From Deltaproteobacteria bacterium (GTDB taxonomy: Bacteria > Myxococcota_A > Polyangia > Haliangiales > Haliangiaceae): a DNA stretch of 45,723 nt. The stretch's first letter is position 1; each line of letters opens with the position of its first letter. The translations under genes and the position numbers were made by a program. Below the pieces are notes generated by a model. The model was not told where the DNA came from. It saw only the letters and a list, made by a program, of their open reading frames with translations, and did not search any database. Positions 1-11,048 of this stretch are shown piece after piece. The DNA lies in assembly GCA_021413675.1 (NCBI GenBank), contig JAIOQA010000047.1, positions 1 through 45,723 on the forward strand, given 5' to 3'.

Positions 1-1137
1 GTCGCCCTGCCCGACGGCCGGCGCGCGATCCTCACGATCGATCCGGCGCTCCAGCGCACCGCCGAGAAGACCCTGACCAGCGCCAAGGCGCCGGTCGGCG
101 CGATCGTCCTGACCGCCGTCGATGGGCGCATCCTGGCGATCGCCGGCCGCCGCGCCGACAGCCCCAAGGGCGGCAAGGCCGGCTCGCCCGACTGGTCGCT
201 CACGACCACGGCCTGGGCACCGGCGGCCTCGATTTTCAAGATCGTCACTGCGTCGGCGCTGGTCGAGGCCGGCGTCGATCCGAACGACAAGGTCTGCTTC
301 CACGGCGGGCTGCGCTCGGTGACCGCCTCGAACCTGACCACCGCGAGCAACGACGATCGCTGCGAGGACCTCGGCTTCGCGGTCGCGTACTCGCAGAACG
401 CGATCATCGCGAAGCTGGCGCACGAGCACCTGACCGGCGCCAAGCTCGACCTCGCCGCCTCGCGGCTCGGCATCGACGGCGCGCTGTCGGGCTTCGCGCT
501 CACCGGCGTCGCCGGCAAGGTCGACGTCCCCGACGACGATCTCGAGATGGCGCGGACCGCCGCGGGCTTCCGCAACAGCTCGCTGTCGCCGGTCGGCGGC
601 GCGATCCTGGTGAACGCGATCGCCAACCACGGCGAGGTCGTGACGCCCCGCCTGGTCGACGCGATCATCGACGCCAACGGCGTGCGCACCGACCTGCCGG
701 GCGCCGCGCACCGCCGGGCCTTCGCGGACGACGTCGCGATCAAGGTCGGCCACATGATGGAGCAGACCTGCTCGCGCGGCACCGCCGCGAAGGCGTTCCG
801 CGGCGACGACGGTCGCCTGCCCGGCGGCGCGCGCGTCGCCGGCAAGACCGGCACGCTCGCGACCGACGGCCCGAACGAGATCGAGTACTCGTGGTTCGTG
901 GGCTACGCGCCCGCCGACCACCCGACCGTGTCGATCGCGGTCGTGCTGGGCAACGCGTCGTCGTGGTGGATGAAGGGTCACACCGCCGCGCGCATGGTGC
1001 TGGCCAAGGCGCTCGCGCCGCACGACACCAGCGTCGCCACGGCGGATCGCGACGACGGCGACGGCAAGGTCCGGCAGGCCGACAGCGACCGCGGCGAGCG
1101 CCGCTCGCGCCGCCACGGCCGTCGCCACCGTCGGTGA
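1..1137 (+). CDS. Penicillin-binding protein, transpeptidase domain (5' end outside window)
   Basis: The reading frame is open from the first base, so the N-terminus lies upstream. It carries the three serine-transpeptidase motifs in order: SIFK (visible residues 77-80, catalytic Ser), SQN (131-133) and KTG within GKTGT (282-284). The protein would cross-link peptidoglycan peptides in the periplasm. It ends in a strongly basic, Arg-rich tail after the domain, which is unusual but could be a lineage extension. Class A versus class B cannot be decided without the N-terminus. The next gene starts about 200 bases downstream on the same strand. Confidence 0.9.
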   Translation, partial: VALPDGRRAILTIDPALQRTAEKTLTSAKAPVGAIVLTAVDGRILAIAGRRADSPKGGKAGSPDWSLTTTAWAPAASIFKIVTASALVEAGVDPNDKVCFHGGLRSVTASNLTTASNDDRCEDLGFAVAYSQNAIIAKLAHEHLTGAKLDLAASRLGIDGALSGFALTGVAGKVDVPDDDLEMARTAAGFRNSSLSPVGGAILVNAIANHGEVVTPRLVDAIIDANGVRTDLPGAAHRRAFADDVAIKVGHMMEQTCSRGTAAKAFRGDDGRLPGGARVAGKTGTLATDGPNEIEYSWFVGYAPADHPTVSIAVVLGNASSWWMKGHTAARMVLAKALAPHDTSVATADRDDGDGKVRQADSDRGERRSRRHGRRHRR

Positions 1138-1333
1138 GCGACGCGCGTTCCGGCACGCCGCGTGGTGATCGTCACGGCGATCGCCGCGCGCCGATGTGCG
1201 CGCGCGCCGCAGCACCGGCACCAACGGTGATAGACTTGCGTCGGGCGTCACGGATCCTCGGACGCCGTGAATCGCGCCCGGCGAGACGCCGTCTCACCGA
1301 GCGCCGCGTCGACTAGATTGGTTGGAGGTACTC

Positions 1334-2500
1334 ATGTCCACCTGGCCCAAGGCCCTTGCCCTCGCGACGCTCGCCGTCATCGGCGTCGGCAGCACGGCTC
1401 GCGCCGAGACCCCTGCCCAGCGCGCCGCCGCGCTCAACGAGGCGGGCAAGAAGCTGTCGTTCGCCGATCCGCCGCGCTACGAGGAGGCCGCCGCCAAGTT
1501 CCGGCAGGCCATCGTGCTGTCGCCGGAGGGGCGGTTCTACTTCAACCTGTGCGGCGCGCTGTACAGCATGGGTGACTTCGGCAACGCGCTGATGGCGTGC
1601 CAGGCCGTCGAGGGCAACGGCGCCACGCCGTCGGTCGTCGAGAACGCGAACAAGCTGACCGGGCTCATCAAGGAGCAGATCCGCAAGCTCGGCCAGAACC
1701 CCGACGCGGTGGTCGAGACCGGCAACGGTTCCGGCTCCGATGTCGGCCCCGGCTCGGGCTCCGACGTCGGCCCCGGCTCGGGCTCCGATGTCGGCCCCGG
1801 CTCGGGTTCCGATGTCGGCCCCGGCTCGGGCTCCGGTGTCGGCCCCGGCTCGGGCTCGGGCGCGCCGATCGGCGCGAACCCCAACCTCAACCAGTTCAAG
1901 GGCGCGCCGCCGCCGTCCTTGTTCGCGTCCAAGCCGCCGACCCACGACTACACCTACTCGCTCGGTGGCGCGCTGGTGGCGTCGAGCTCGACGATCGGCC
2001 GCTCGGGCGCCTACGCGTCGAGCGCGACCGGCTTCCGGCTGCTCGCCGATCTCATGCTCGCGCCCAGCAAGAAGGTCGGCGCCGAGTTCTACCTCGACCT
2101 GCTCACGGTCGGCGAGGCCGACGCGCTGTCGAGCCTGACGGTGTTCGACGTGGGTGCGGGCCTCTACAAGCACCTGTGCAAGAGCCGCCTGTGCCTGACC
2201 CCGATGCTCGGGGCTCACATCGTCGGCTACAACCCGAGCCTCGCGGACACCAGCACCGCGTACGTGAGCCTCGGCATTCGCCCGCAGGTCTCGCTGGGCT
2301 ACGCGGTCGGCAAGCGCTACGAGCACCTCATCAGCCTGAACCTCGGCGTCGACCTCGACCTGAAGCCGTTCGGCAGCTACACGACCGACCCGTCGGAGTA
2401 CTACATCGACGAGGGCGGCAGCATGGTGATGTTCTCGCTCGGCTACCAGTACCGCTTCAACACGCCGTTCGGCCAGTCGCCGTTCTTCAGCCTGCAGTAG
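1334..2500 (+). CDS. Secreted TPR-like / Gly-Ser repeat / beta-barrel-like protein
   Basis: I chose the ATG at 1334 because a GGAGG ribosome-binding site (1324-1328) precedes it by 5 bases; the upstream TTG overlaps that site. The protein has a signal peptide ending near ARAE, then a helical TPR-like stretch (about residues 25-110), then five near-identical copies of the octapeptide GSGSDVGP, then about 200 residues of alternating hydrophobic/aromatic strands. The ending (GYQYRF...FFSLQ) resembles an outer-membrane barrel. The architecture suggests an envelope protein whose periplasmic helical domain is joined to a membrane or surface domain by a flexible linker. I do not recognise a named family. 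A strong terminator follows. Confidence 0.75.
   Translation: MSTWPKALALATLAVIGVGSTARAETPAQRAAALNEAGKKLSFADPPRYEEAAAKFRQAIVLSPEGRFYFNLCGALYSMGDFGNALMACQAVEGNGATPSVVENANKLTGLIKEQIRKLGQNPDAVVETGNGSGSDVGPGSGSDVGPGSGSDVGPGSGSDVGPGSGSGVGPGSGSGAPIGANPNLNQFKGAPPPSLFASKPPTHDYTYSLGGALVASSSTIGRSGAYASSATGFRLLADLMLAPSKKVGAEFYLDLLTVGEADALSSLTVFDVGAGLYKHLCKSRLCLTPMLGAHIVGYNPSLADTSTAYVSLGIRPQVSLGYAVGKRYEHLISLNLGVDLDLKPFGSYTTDPSEYYIDEGGSMVMFSLGYQYRFNTPFGQSPFFSLQ
1727..1861 (+). repeat. 24-bp tandem repeat coding GSGSDVGP
   Basis: Five consecutive 24-base units (1727-1750, 1751-1774, 1775-1798, 1799-1822, 1823-1846) plus a partial copy, differing only at a few synonymous or near-synonymous positions. The unit is a multiple of three, so copy-number change alters linker length but not the frame. 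Confidence 0.95.
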
Positions 2501-2524
2501 GCGCTGCCAGCGCGTGACGCGCTC

Positions 2525-2562
2525 ACGAGCCTGTCGTCCACGCGGATGACAGGCTCGTTTTC
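2525..2562 (+). terminator. Rho-independent terminator
   Basis: An 11-bp perfect stem (2525-2535 pairing with 2548-2558) with a 12-base loop, followed by a short T run (TTTTCGTT). It lies 24 bases after the stop codon of the preceding rightward gene and before the convergent rsmB. The T tract is on the + strand only. Confidence 0.9.
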
Positions 2563-2595
2563 GTTCGGGCCGGCGCCGACGAAGGGCTGCGCCGG

Positions 2596-3933
2596 CTACG
2601 CCGTGCGGATGAGCCGCGCGGCGTAGAAGCCGTCGGCCTTGTGCCGGTGCGGCCACAGCCGCACGCCGCCGTGCGAGTCGAGGAGCCCGTCCCAGCGGGA
2701 ACCGTTGGGCGGCGCGATCGCGAAGGTCGGGTGGCGCGCGATGAACGCCTCGATCTGCGCGGGGCCCTCGGCCAGCGCGACGCTGCACACCGCGTAGACC
2801 AGCATGCCGCCGACCGCGACCCGCGGCGCGACCGCATCGAGCAGCGCGCGCTGGGTCGCCACCGAGCGCTCGACATCGGCGGGGACCAGCCGCCACTTGG
2901 CCTCGGGGTGGCGGCGCAGCACGCCCAGGCCCGAGCACGGCGCGTCGAGCAGCACGCGATCGTAGGTGTCGGCGAGGCCGGCGACCGTGGCGAGCTCGCC
3001 GGGGAACGTGCGGATCGACGTGAGCCCGAGGCGCCGCGCCGAGGCCGCGAGCCGGCGCAGCTTGTCGGCGCCGAGATCGACCGCGTGGATCGTGGCGCGA
3101 TCGTCGGTGAGCTCGGCCTGGTGCGTGGCCTTGCCGCCGTGGCCGGCGCAGCCGTCGAGGATCATCTGGCCGGGCTCGGCATCGACGAGCAGGCCGATGA
3201 GCTGCGCGCCGAGGTCCTGGACCGTGACCTTGCCCGCGGCGATCTGCGGCGAGCCCTCGGGATCCGGCAGGCCGGTCGCGTCGAGCGCGAGGTCGGCGAG
3301 CGACGTGCTCGATGGGTTCGTGCCGAGCAGCGCGGCCAGCTCGCTGGCCATCGCCTCCTTGGTGGCGCGGCGCGGGTTCACGCGCAGCCACAGGGGCGGC
3401 GCGCTGTTCATCGCCTCGACCGCCTTGGCCAGCTCCTCGGCCGGCACCTCGGCGTCGCCGACCGCGAGCGCGCGCTCGATCTCGTCGAGGATCCAGCGCG
3501 GCGTCGACCAGGTCAGCTCGAGCGTGCGGCGGCGATCGCCGGCCGGCAGCGGCGGCTCACCGGCGGAGGCCAGGCGGCGCAGCACGGCGTTGGCGAAGCC
3601 GGCCAGCTTGGCTCCGCCGATCGCGCGCGCCGCCGAGGCGGCGTCATCCACCGCGGCGTGCGGCGGGATGCGATCGAGCACGAGCAGCTGGTAGGCCGCG
3701 ACCCGCAGCGCGATGATCACCGCGGGCGGCGTGCGCGACAGATCGGCGTAGGCCGCGAGCGCGCGATCGAGCCGGGCCTGGTGGCGCAGCACGCCGTAGG
3801 TCAGCTCGGCGGCGAGCCGGCGGTCGCGCGCGTCCATGCCGCTGGCCGCGAGGGCGGCCGCGAGCGAGGGCGTGGCCCAGCCGCCGCGCTCGACGCGCGC
3901 CAGCACCGCCCGGGCGACATCGCGGGCGGTCAC
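2596..3933 (-). CDS. rsmB: 16S rRNA (cytosine-C5)-methyltransferase RsmB
   Basis: Predicted to methylate C967 of 16S rRNA with S-adenosylmethionine. The N-terminal ~130 residues form a NusB-like RNA-binding domain and the C-terminal half a Rossmann methyltransferase. The two cysteines of the family are present: C333 in DAPCSG and C383 in VCS, the expected nucleophile. Motif I reads DGCAGHGGK (260-268) instead of the usual DACAAPGGK. The GTG start at 3933 overlaps the fmt stop as GTGA and gives 445 residues, the normal length; longer upstream starts would run through fmt. This is the last gene of the leftward galU-priA-fmt-rsmB run. Confidence 0.93.
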   Translation of the reverse strand: MTARDVARAVLARVERGGWATPSLAAALAASGMDARDRRLAAELTYGVLRHQARLDRALAAYADLSRTPPAVIIALRVAAYQLLVLDRIPPHAAVDDAASAARAIGGAKLAGFANAVLRRLASAGEPPLPAGDRRRTLELTWSTPRWILDEIERALAVGDAEVPAEELAKAVEAMNSAPPLWLRVNPRRATKEAMASELAALLGTNPSSTSLADLALDATGLPDPEGSPQIAAGKVTVQDLGAQLIGLLVDAEPGQMILDGCAGHGGKATHQAELTDDRATIHAVDLGADKLRRLAASARRLGLTSIRTFPGELATVAGLADTYDRVLLDAPCSGLGVLRRHPEAKWRLVPADVERSVATQRALLDAVAPRVAVGGMLVYAVCSVALAEGPAQIEAFIARHPTFAIAPPNGSRWDGLLDSHGGVRLWPHRHKADGFYAARLIRTA

Positions 3934-4874
3934 GCGCGGGGCTCCAGGAGCGCGCGCTCGAGGACATCGCCGACCTGCACGCCGCGGCCCTGGGCGACCT
4001 GCGCGACCGACAGGCGCTTGCGCCCGGGCAGCTGCAGGTCGTCGATCGCGACCGCGCCCTGCCCGCACGCGACGATCAGGCCGCGCGCGTCGACGGCGAG
4101 CACCGTGCCCGGCGTGCCGAAGGCCTCGACCTCGACCGCACCGAACACCTTGACCGTATGGCGGCGGAGCTGCACCAGCGCGCCCGGCCACGGGTCGACG
4201 CCGCGGATCTGCGCGGCGACCGCGGCCGCCGGCCGGCTGAAGTCGATGACGCCGTCGGCCTTGGTCAGCATCGCGGCGTGGGTGGCCTGGGTGTGGTCCT
4301 GCGCCACCGGGTGGAGCGTGCCGGCGACCAGGCCGTCGATCGCCTCGACCAGCGCCTCGGCACCCAGCGGCGCCAGGCGCGCGAACAGCTCGCCCGCGGT
4401 CTCGCGCGGACCGATCGGCGTGCGGCGCTCGAGCAGCACCGGGCCGGTGTCCATCCCGACGTCGAGCTGCATGATCGCGATCCCGGTCTCGGCGTCGCCG
4501 TTCATGACCGCGCGCTGGATCGGCGCGGCGCCGCGGTAACGGGGCAGGATCGAGCCGTGGACGTTGATGCAGCCGCGCGGGAACGCGGTCAGCACCGCCT
4601 CGGGCAGGATCTTGCCGTACGCGACCACCACGCCCAGCTCGGCGCCGGTCGCGGCCAGCGCCTGGGCGACCTCGGGCGCGCGGGCGGACTTCGGCTGCAG
4701 CACCGGCACGCCGGCGCGCTCGGCGACCACCTTGATCGGCGGCGCGGTCAGCGCGGCGCCGCGGCCGGCTGGCTTGTCGGGCTGGGTCACGACCAGCACG
4801 ACCTCATGGCGCGCGAGCATCGCCTCGAGCGATGGCACCGCGAACTCTGGCGAGCCCATGAAGACGATCCGCAC
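3930..4874 (-). CDS. fmt: Methionyl-tRNA formyltransferase
   Basis: Formylates the initiator Met-tRNA using 10-formyl-tetrahydrofolate. The N-terminus VRIVFMGSPEFAVPSL is the family start. The catalytic triad is visible as N104, H106 (NVHGSILP) and D142 (MDTGP), and the substrate loop RGAAPIQR follows. The GTG at 4874 gives 314 residues, matching the usual length; an upstream in-frame ATG at 4910 would add 12 residues without support. Its stop overlaps the rsmB start by 4 bases, so the two are translationally coupled. The deformylase gene def, often beside fmt, is not adjacent. Confidence 0.95.
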   Translation of the reverse strand: MRIVFMGSPEFAVPSLEAMLARHEVVLVVTQPDKPAGRGAALTAPPIKVVAERAGVPVLQPKSARAPEVAQALAATGAELGVVVAYGKILPEAVLTAFPRGCINVHGSILPRYRGAAPIQRAVMNGDAETGIAIMQLDVGMDTGPVLLERRTPIGPRETAGELFARLAPLGAEALVEAIDGLVAGTLHPVAQDHTQATHAAMLTKADGVIDFSRPAAAVAAQIRGVDPWPGALVQLRRHTVKVFGAVEVEAFGTPGTVLAVDARGLIVACGQGAVAIDDLQLPGRKRLSVAQVAQGRGVQVGDVLERALLEPRA

Positions 4875-4941
4875 CGCGGCCGTTCTACTCCGTCGGAGAG
4901 CGAGACACAATCACCGCTGGCGCGTGGCTTGCTCCCAGGCG

Positions 4942-7617
4942 TCAGTCGACGAGGTGCGCGAGGTAGTCCGAGCGCAGGCGATCGTCCTGCAGGACCCGGT
5001 GCGCCTCGTCGAGGACGAGCGCGATCTCCGCGAGCTCGGGACCCAGCTCGGTGCGCAGATCCGGCGGAAAGGTATCGGCGGCAAAGTCCTTGCGCGCGGC
5101 CTCGTAGGCCCGCCGGATCTCGAACCCGGTGGCGTCCTTGCGCACACCCAGCAGCGCGAAGTAGTCGGCGTCGAAGACCAGGGCGTGGCGCGCGCGGACC
5201 CGCTCGCGATCGATCGCGAGGTCGGTCTCGCCGACCATGCCCGGGCCCTCGTCGTGCTCCGGGCCGGCGGCGCGGCGCGCGGTCGCGACCCCGAGCACGA
5301 CCAGCGCCCAGCCCAGGGCGTAGACCACCGCGAGCGAGGCGCCCGACACCCGCGCGGCCTCGGCCAGATCGATCTTGCCGTCGAACGCGGTCAGCGCGGC
5401 GCGCTCCTCGGCCCCGAGCTCGGCGGCGGCGACCACCGCGGCCAGGCGGTCGCGATCGGCGACCTCGATGACCGTGCCTGGCGGGCCGACCAGCTGCTCG
5501 AGCGCGGCGCGGTCGAACTTGCGGCGCACGCCCTCGAGCACCAGCGCCGACGGATCGCGCGACACCCGGATGCGCTCGGTGGTCGCGCCATCGCCGGCGA
5601 CGATCCGGTAGTCGCCGTCGGTCCAGGCAAAGATCGAGTAGAGGATGTCCTCGACGTGGCGCCGGACCGCGGGCAGGAGCTCGCGCCGCTTGAGGTAACC
5701 CCGCTCCACGAGGATCTCGCCCATGCGCCGGCCGGTCTCGCGGACCAGCGCGTCGGCGCGCGCGTACTGCTCGGGCGTGATCTTGCCCTCGCGGACCAGC
5801 AGCTGGCCCATGCGATCGACGTCGACGTTGGACGACGCGAACACCGGGCGGCCGGCGTCGAACGCCACCGACTTCTCGACCGCGCCGCGCCGCACGATCA
5901 GCCGGCCGGTGAAGGTGGCGGCGGCCAGCCGCGTGATCAGCGTGGCGGCGTCGACCTCGCCGCGGACGATGCCGCCGGACTCGCCGGTGCGCTCGATGCC
6001 GGCGCCGGTCTGCGTCGAGACCGCCGCGTCGGGCGTCGAGAACGTGTCGCCGACCTGGTCGAACACCTGCGTCGCCTCGGGCATCCGCGCGGGCTCGCCG
6101 ATCGCGGCGAGATCGATCTCGGTGTGGTGATCGTGGGCCGGGCCGACGGCGACCGGCGCGGGCGCGGCCTTCGCCTCCCCGCGAAACAGCCGCTCGGCCA
6201 TCAGCGACATCTTCTGGCGCAGCTCGCGCGCGAACCCGCCGCCCGACGGCGGCGGCGCCGGATCGAGCGGCGCGGTCATGACCGGGTGGCTGCCCGAGAC
6301 GTCGGCGAGATCCGCGGGCCCGTCGACGGAGAGGTCGTCGAGGTCGTCGCCGAGGCCATCGTCGACGGAGAGGTCGTCGTTGTCGGTGACCGGGCGGACC
6401 GACGCCGCGGAGATCCAGCGGCCGTCGGCGTGGCGCTCGGTGAGATCGAGCTCCGACGTCTCGGGATCGAGCTCGGGGATGCCGTCGGTGCGCGCCGGCG
6501 TCGCGCGCGCGGGCGGCGGCTCGGGCAGGACCTGGGTCGGCTCGCGCGCGGGCTTCGGCGCGGGCGCGCCAGCTGGCTCGGCGATGATCAGCGTGGGCTC
6601 GCGCACCGGCGGCGGCAGCTCCCATGGATCGCGGGCGCGCTCGTCGAGCGGCGCGGTGACGGCGCGGCTCGGCGGCGGTGTGGGCGTCGCCGCCGGCGCG
6701 ATCGGGATCGCCGGATCGCTCTGCGCGCGGCGCGGCCGGATGATGAGCGTGGGCGGCGGGACGCTCGCGTCGGGCTCGTCGTCGAGATCGAGCGCATCGG
6801 CGAGCGCCTCCCAGCGCGCGCGGAGCGCGGACGGTGGCGCCGCGGGGAGCACGGCGTCCATCGGTGCGGTGACGGAGACATCGATGGTCGACGGCGCGGC
6901 CTGATCCGGACCCGGAGTCGGAGTCGGAGTCGGAACCGGACCCGGAGTCGGACCCGGAACCGGAGTCGGAACCGGACCCGGACCCGGACCCGGACCCGGA
7001 CCCGGACCCGTGACCGTGACCGGATCCGTGACCGTGACCGGATCCGTGACCGTGACCGTATCTGTGGCCGTATCCGTGGCCGGCTCCGCCTCCGGCCCGG
7101 GCACCCTCGCCTTCGCAAACTCCAGCCCCATCACCGGTTGCGATCCCTGCCCGACCATCGCGATCCGCGCCGTGCCGCGCGGCTTCGCCTCGGCGCCATC
7201 ACCACCGTTCGCACGCGCCCGCATCGTCGCGAGCCCGCGATCCACCGCGAACCGCAGCGCCTTCGGCGACAGCGGCCGCGCCAGGAATCGATCCACCGCG
7301 AAGTCGGTGGCGTCGAGCGCGTTGCGGATCGGGCCGCGCACGTCGCCGAGCAGCACCACGTGCACCGGCGCGCCGCTGTCGCGCAGCGCGGCGATCAGCG
7401 AGCGAGCGTCACCCGCGTCGAGGCTGGCCGCGACCACGACCACCGCCGGCCGCTGCGCCACGAACGCCGCGACGGTCTCGTCGCCGCCATCGCCGGTCGC
7501 GACCGTCACCGGACCGCTGGGCAGCGGCTCGGCGAGCGCGCGCGCGATCTCGGTCGCGTCGCCAGGGTTGGCGACGACCATCACGCCTGATGAGCTCGAT
7601 GGGCTCGGGCCGTCCAC
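4942..7617 (-). CDS. Degenerate receiver - DUF4388 (PATAN-like) - J-like domain protein
   Basis: An 891-residue cytoplasmic scaffold or signalling protein. Residues ~10-125 resemble a response-regulator receiver, but the phospho-acceptor position reads VVVVAAS rather than an LLD-type Asp, and the usual conserved Lys region reads FLARP. Residues ~175-240 are a Pro/Thr/Val/Gly low-complexity tract. A long disordered Pro-rich stretch follows. A DUF4388 domain sits around 548-680 (GRLIVRRG, KSVAFDAGRPVFASS). The C-terminus (~815-885) looks like a J-domain (YFALLGVRKDATGFEIRRAY) but lacks the HPD tripeptide, so it is probably not an Hsp70 co-chaperone. The start is GTG with a GGGGA upstream; an ATG twelve codons later is possible. 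Proteins of this make-up are typical of Myxococcota. The gene lies between priA and fmt. Confidence 0.85.
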   Translation of the reverse strand: MDGPSPSSSSGVMVVANPGDATEIARALAEPLPSGPVTVATGDGGDETVAAFVAQRPAVVVVAASLDAGDARSLIAALRDSGAPVHVVLLGDVRGPIRNALDATDFAVDRFLARPLSPKALRFAVDRGLATMRARANGGDGAEAKPRGTARIAMVGQGSQPVMGLEFAKARVPGPEAEPATDTATDTVTVTDPVTVTDPVTVTGPGPGPGPGPGPVPTPVPGPTPGPVPTPTPTPGPDQAAPSTIDVSVTAPMDAVLPAAPPSALRARWEALADALDLDDEPDASVPPPTLIIRPRRAQSDPAIPIAPAATPTPPPSRAVTAPLDERARDPWELPPPVREPTLIIAEPAGAPAPKPAREPTQVLPEPPPARATPARTDGIPELDPETSELDLTERHADGRWISAASVRPVTDNDDLSVDDGLGDDLDDLSVDGPADLADVSGSHPVMTAPLDPAPPPSGGGFARELRQKMSLMAERLFRGEAKAAPAPVAVGPAHDHHTEIDLAAIGEPARMPEATQVFDQVGDTFSTPDAAVSTQTGAGIERTGESGGIVRGEVDAATLITRLAAATFTGRLIVRRGAVEKSVAFDAGRPVFASSNVDVDRMGQLLVREGKITPEQYARADALVRETGRRMGEILVERGYLKRRELLPAVRRHVEDILYSIFAWTDGDYRIVAGDGATTERIRVSRDPSALVLEGVRRKFDRAALEQLVGPPGTVIEVADRDRLAAVVAAAELGAEERAALTAFDGKIDLAEAARVSGASLAVVYALGWALVVLGVATARRAAGPEHDEGPGMVGETDLAIDRERVRARHALVFDADYFALLGVRKDATGFEIRRAYEAARKDFAADTFPPDLRTELGPELAEIALVLDEAHRVLQDDRLRSDYLAHLVD
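6905..7085. repeat. Hexamer-type low-complexity tract inside the DUF4388 gene
   Basis: Runs of related hexamers (CCCGGA/GTCGGA-type, then CCGTGAC-type units) encode alternating Gly-Pro, Thr-Pro and Thr-Val dipeptides. Units are multiples of three, so slippage would lengthen or shorten the linker without a frameshift. Confidence 0.8.
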
Positions 7618-7641
7618 TCTTATCCCCGGACCATCGGTGTA

Positions 7642-10050
<2,409 letters not shown>

Positions 10051-10072
10051 CCGCGGGCTCCGGGGCGCATCA

Positions 10073-10957
10073 CTACGTGAGCTGCGCCAGCTCGCGGACC
10101 AGCGCCAGCACCTGTTCGCGCAGCTCCGGGCGCTTGAGCGCGTAGCAGAGGTTCGCGCGCAGGTAGCCCAGCTTGTCGCCGGCGTCGTGGCGGATGCCCT
10201 CGACGACGACGCCGTACAGGCCCTCGGGCGACTCGGCCAGGCCGCGCAGCGCGTCGGTCAGCTGGATCTCGCCGCCGTGGCCGGGCGTGGTCGCCTCGAG
10301 CAGCGGCCACACCGCCGGCGGCAGCACGTAGCGGCCGACGATCGCCCAGCGCGACGGCGCGGTGCCGGGCTTGGGCTTCTCGATCATCTGGCGGATGCGC
10401 AGGTGGCCGGTCGCGTCCTTCTCGCCGACGACGATGCCGTACATGTGCTCCTGCCCGGGCGCGACCTCCATGATCGCGATCGCGCCCGAGCCGGTCTGCT
10501 CGTAGACCTTGGCGAGCTGGCCGATGCCGGGGTTGGTGTCGTTGTCGATGAGATCGTCGCCCAGCAGCACCGCGAACGGCTCGTTGCCGATCGCCGCCTT
10601 GCCGCACAGCACCGCGTGGCCCAGGCCGAGCGGCCGCTTCTGGCGCACCGAGATGATGCGCACCATCGTCGACACCGCCTCGACGGCATCGGCGGCGGCG
10701 TTGGCGCCGCGCGAGCGCAGCGTGTGCTCGAGCTCGTAGGCGTGATCGAAGTGATCCTCGATCGACACCTTGTTGCGACCGTTGACGACGACCACGTCGG
10801 TGATGCCGGCGCGGACCGCCTCGTCGATTACCAGCTGGATCGTGGGGATGTCGACGATCGGCAGCATCTCTTTCGGGATGGCCTTGGTGGCGGGCAGGAA
10901 CCGGGTGCCCAGGCCGGCGGCCGGGACCACGGCCTTCGTGATGCGCGAACGGGTCAT
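10073..10957 (-). CDS. galU: UTP-glucose-1-phosphate uridylyltransferase
   Basis: Makes UDP-glucose from UTP and glucose-1-phosphate for cell-envelope polysaccharides. The nucleotide-binding signature AAGLGTRFLPATKAIPKEML lies at the N-terminus. The family blocks VNGRNK..IEDHFD, GLGHAVLC and LLGDDLID follow, and then the KP of MIEKPKPG. Length (294 residues) is typical. Translation starts at the ATG with GAGG upstream. It appears to be the first gene of the leftward run with priA and is divergent from the flhB-like gene. Confidence 0.95.
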   Translation of the reverse strand: MTRSRITKAVVPAAGLGTRFLPATKAIPKEMLPIVDIPTIQLVIDEAVRAGITDVVVVNGRNKVSIEDHFDHAYELEHTLRSRGANAAADAVEAVSTMVRIISVRQKRPLGLGHAVLCGKAAIGNEPFAVLLGDDLIDNDTNPGIGQLAKVYEQTGSGAIAIMEVAPGQEHMYGIVVGEKDATGHLRIRQMIEKPKPGTAPSRWAIVGRYVLPPAVWPLLEATTPGHGGEIQLTDALRGLAESPEGLYGVVVEGIRHDAGDKLGYLRANLCYALKRPELREQVLALVRELAQLT

Positions 10958-11048
10958 GAAGATCTACCTCGGTGTCGTCGGAGAACGCGCATGCTAGCAC
11001 CGACCGCGGCGGTCGCGCGCGATCGGAGGGGCATGGTCTACTCGGACC

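Noticed and set aside
1244..1266. Inverted repeat GGCGTC/GACGCC upstream of the repeat-protein gene
   Set aside because: Six-base GC arms with an 11-base gap are expected by chance here, and no promoter elements line up with it.
1727..1861. CRISPR-like array
   Set aside because: The repeats are directly tandem with no unique spacers and are in frame within a coding gene.
1313..3391. A 692-codon leftward open frame crossing the terminator at 2525-2562
   Set aside because: It overlaps the repeat protein and rsmB in other frames, shows only low-complexity Arg/Ala sequence and would cross an intrinsic terminator.
4942..5172. Functional DnaJ co-chaperone domain
   Set aside because: The J-like fold is visible but the HPD motif needed to stimulate Hsp70 is absent.
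4564..7590. A 1008-codon open frame on the + strand
   Set aside because: It is antisense to fmt and the DUF4388 gene, has an Arg/Asp-rich shadow composition and no domain. Long open frames on the opposite strand are common at this GC content.
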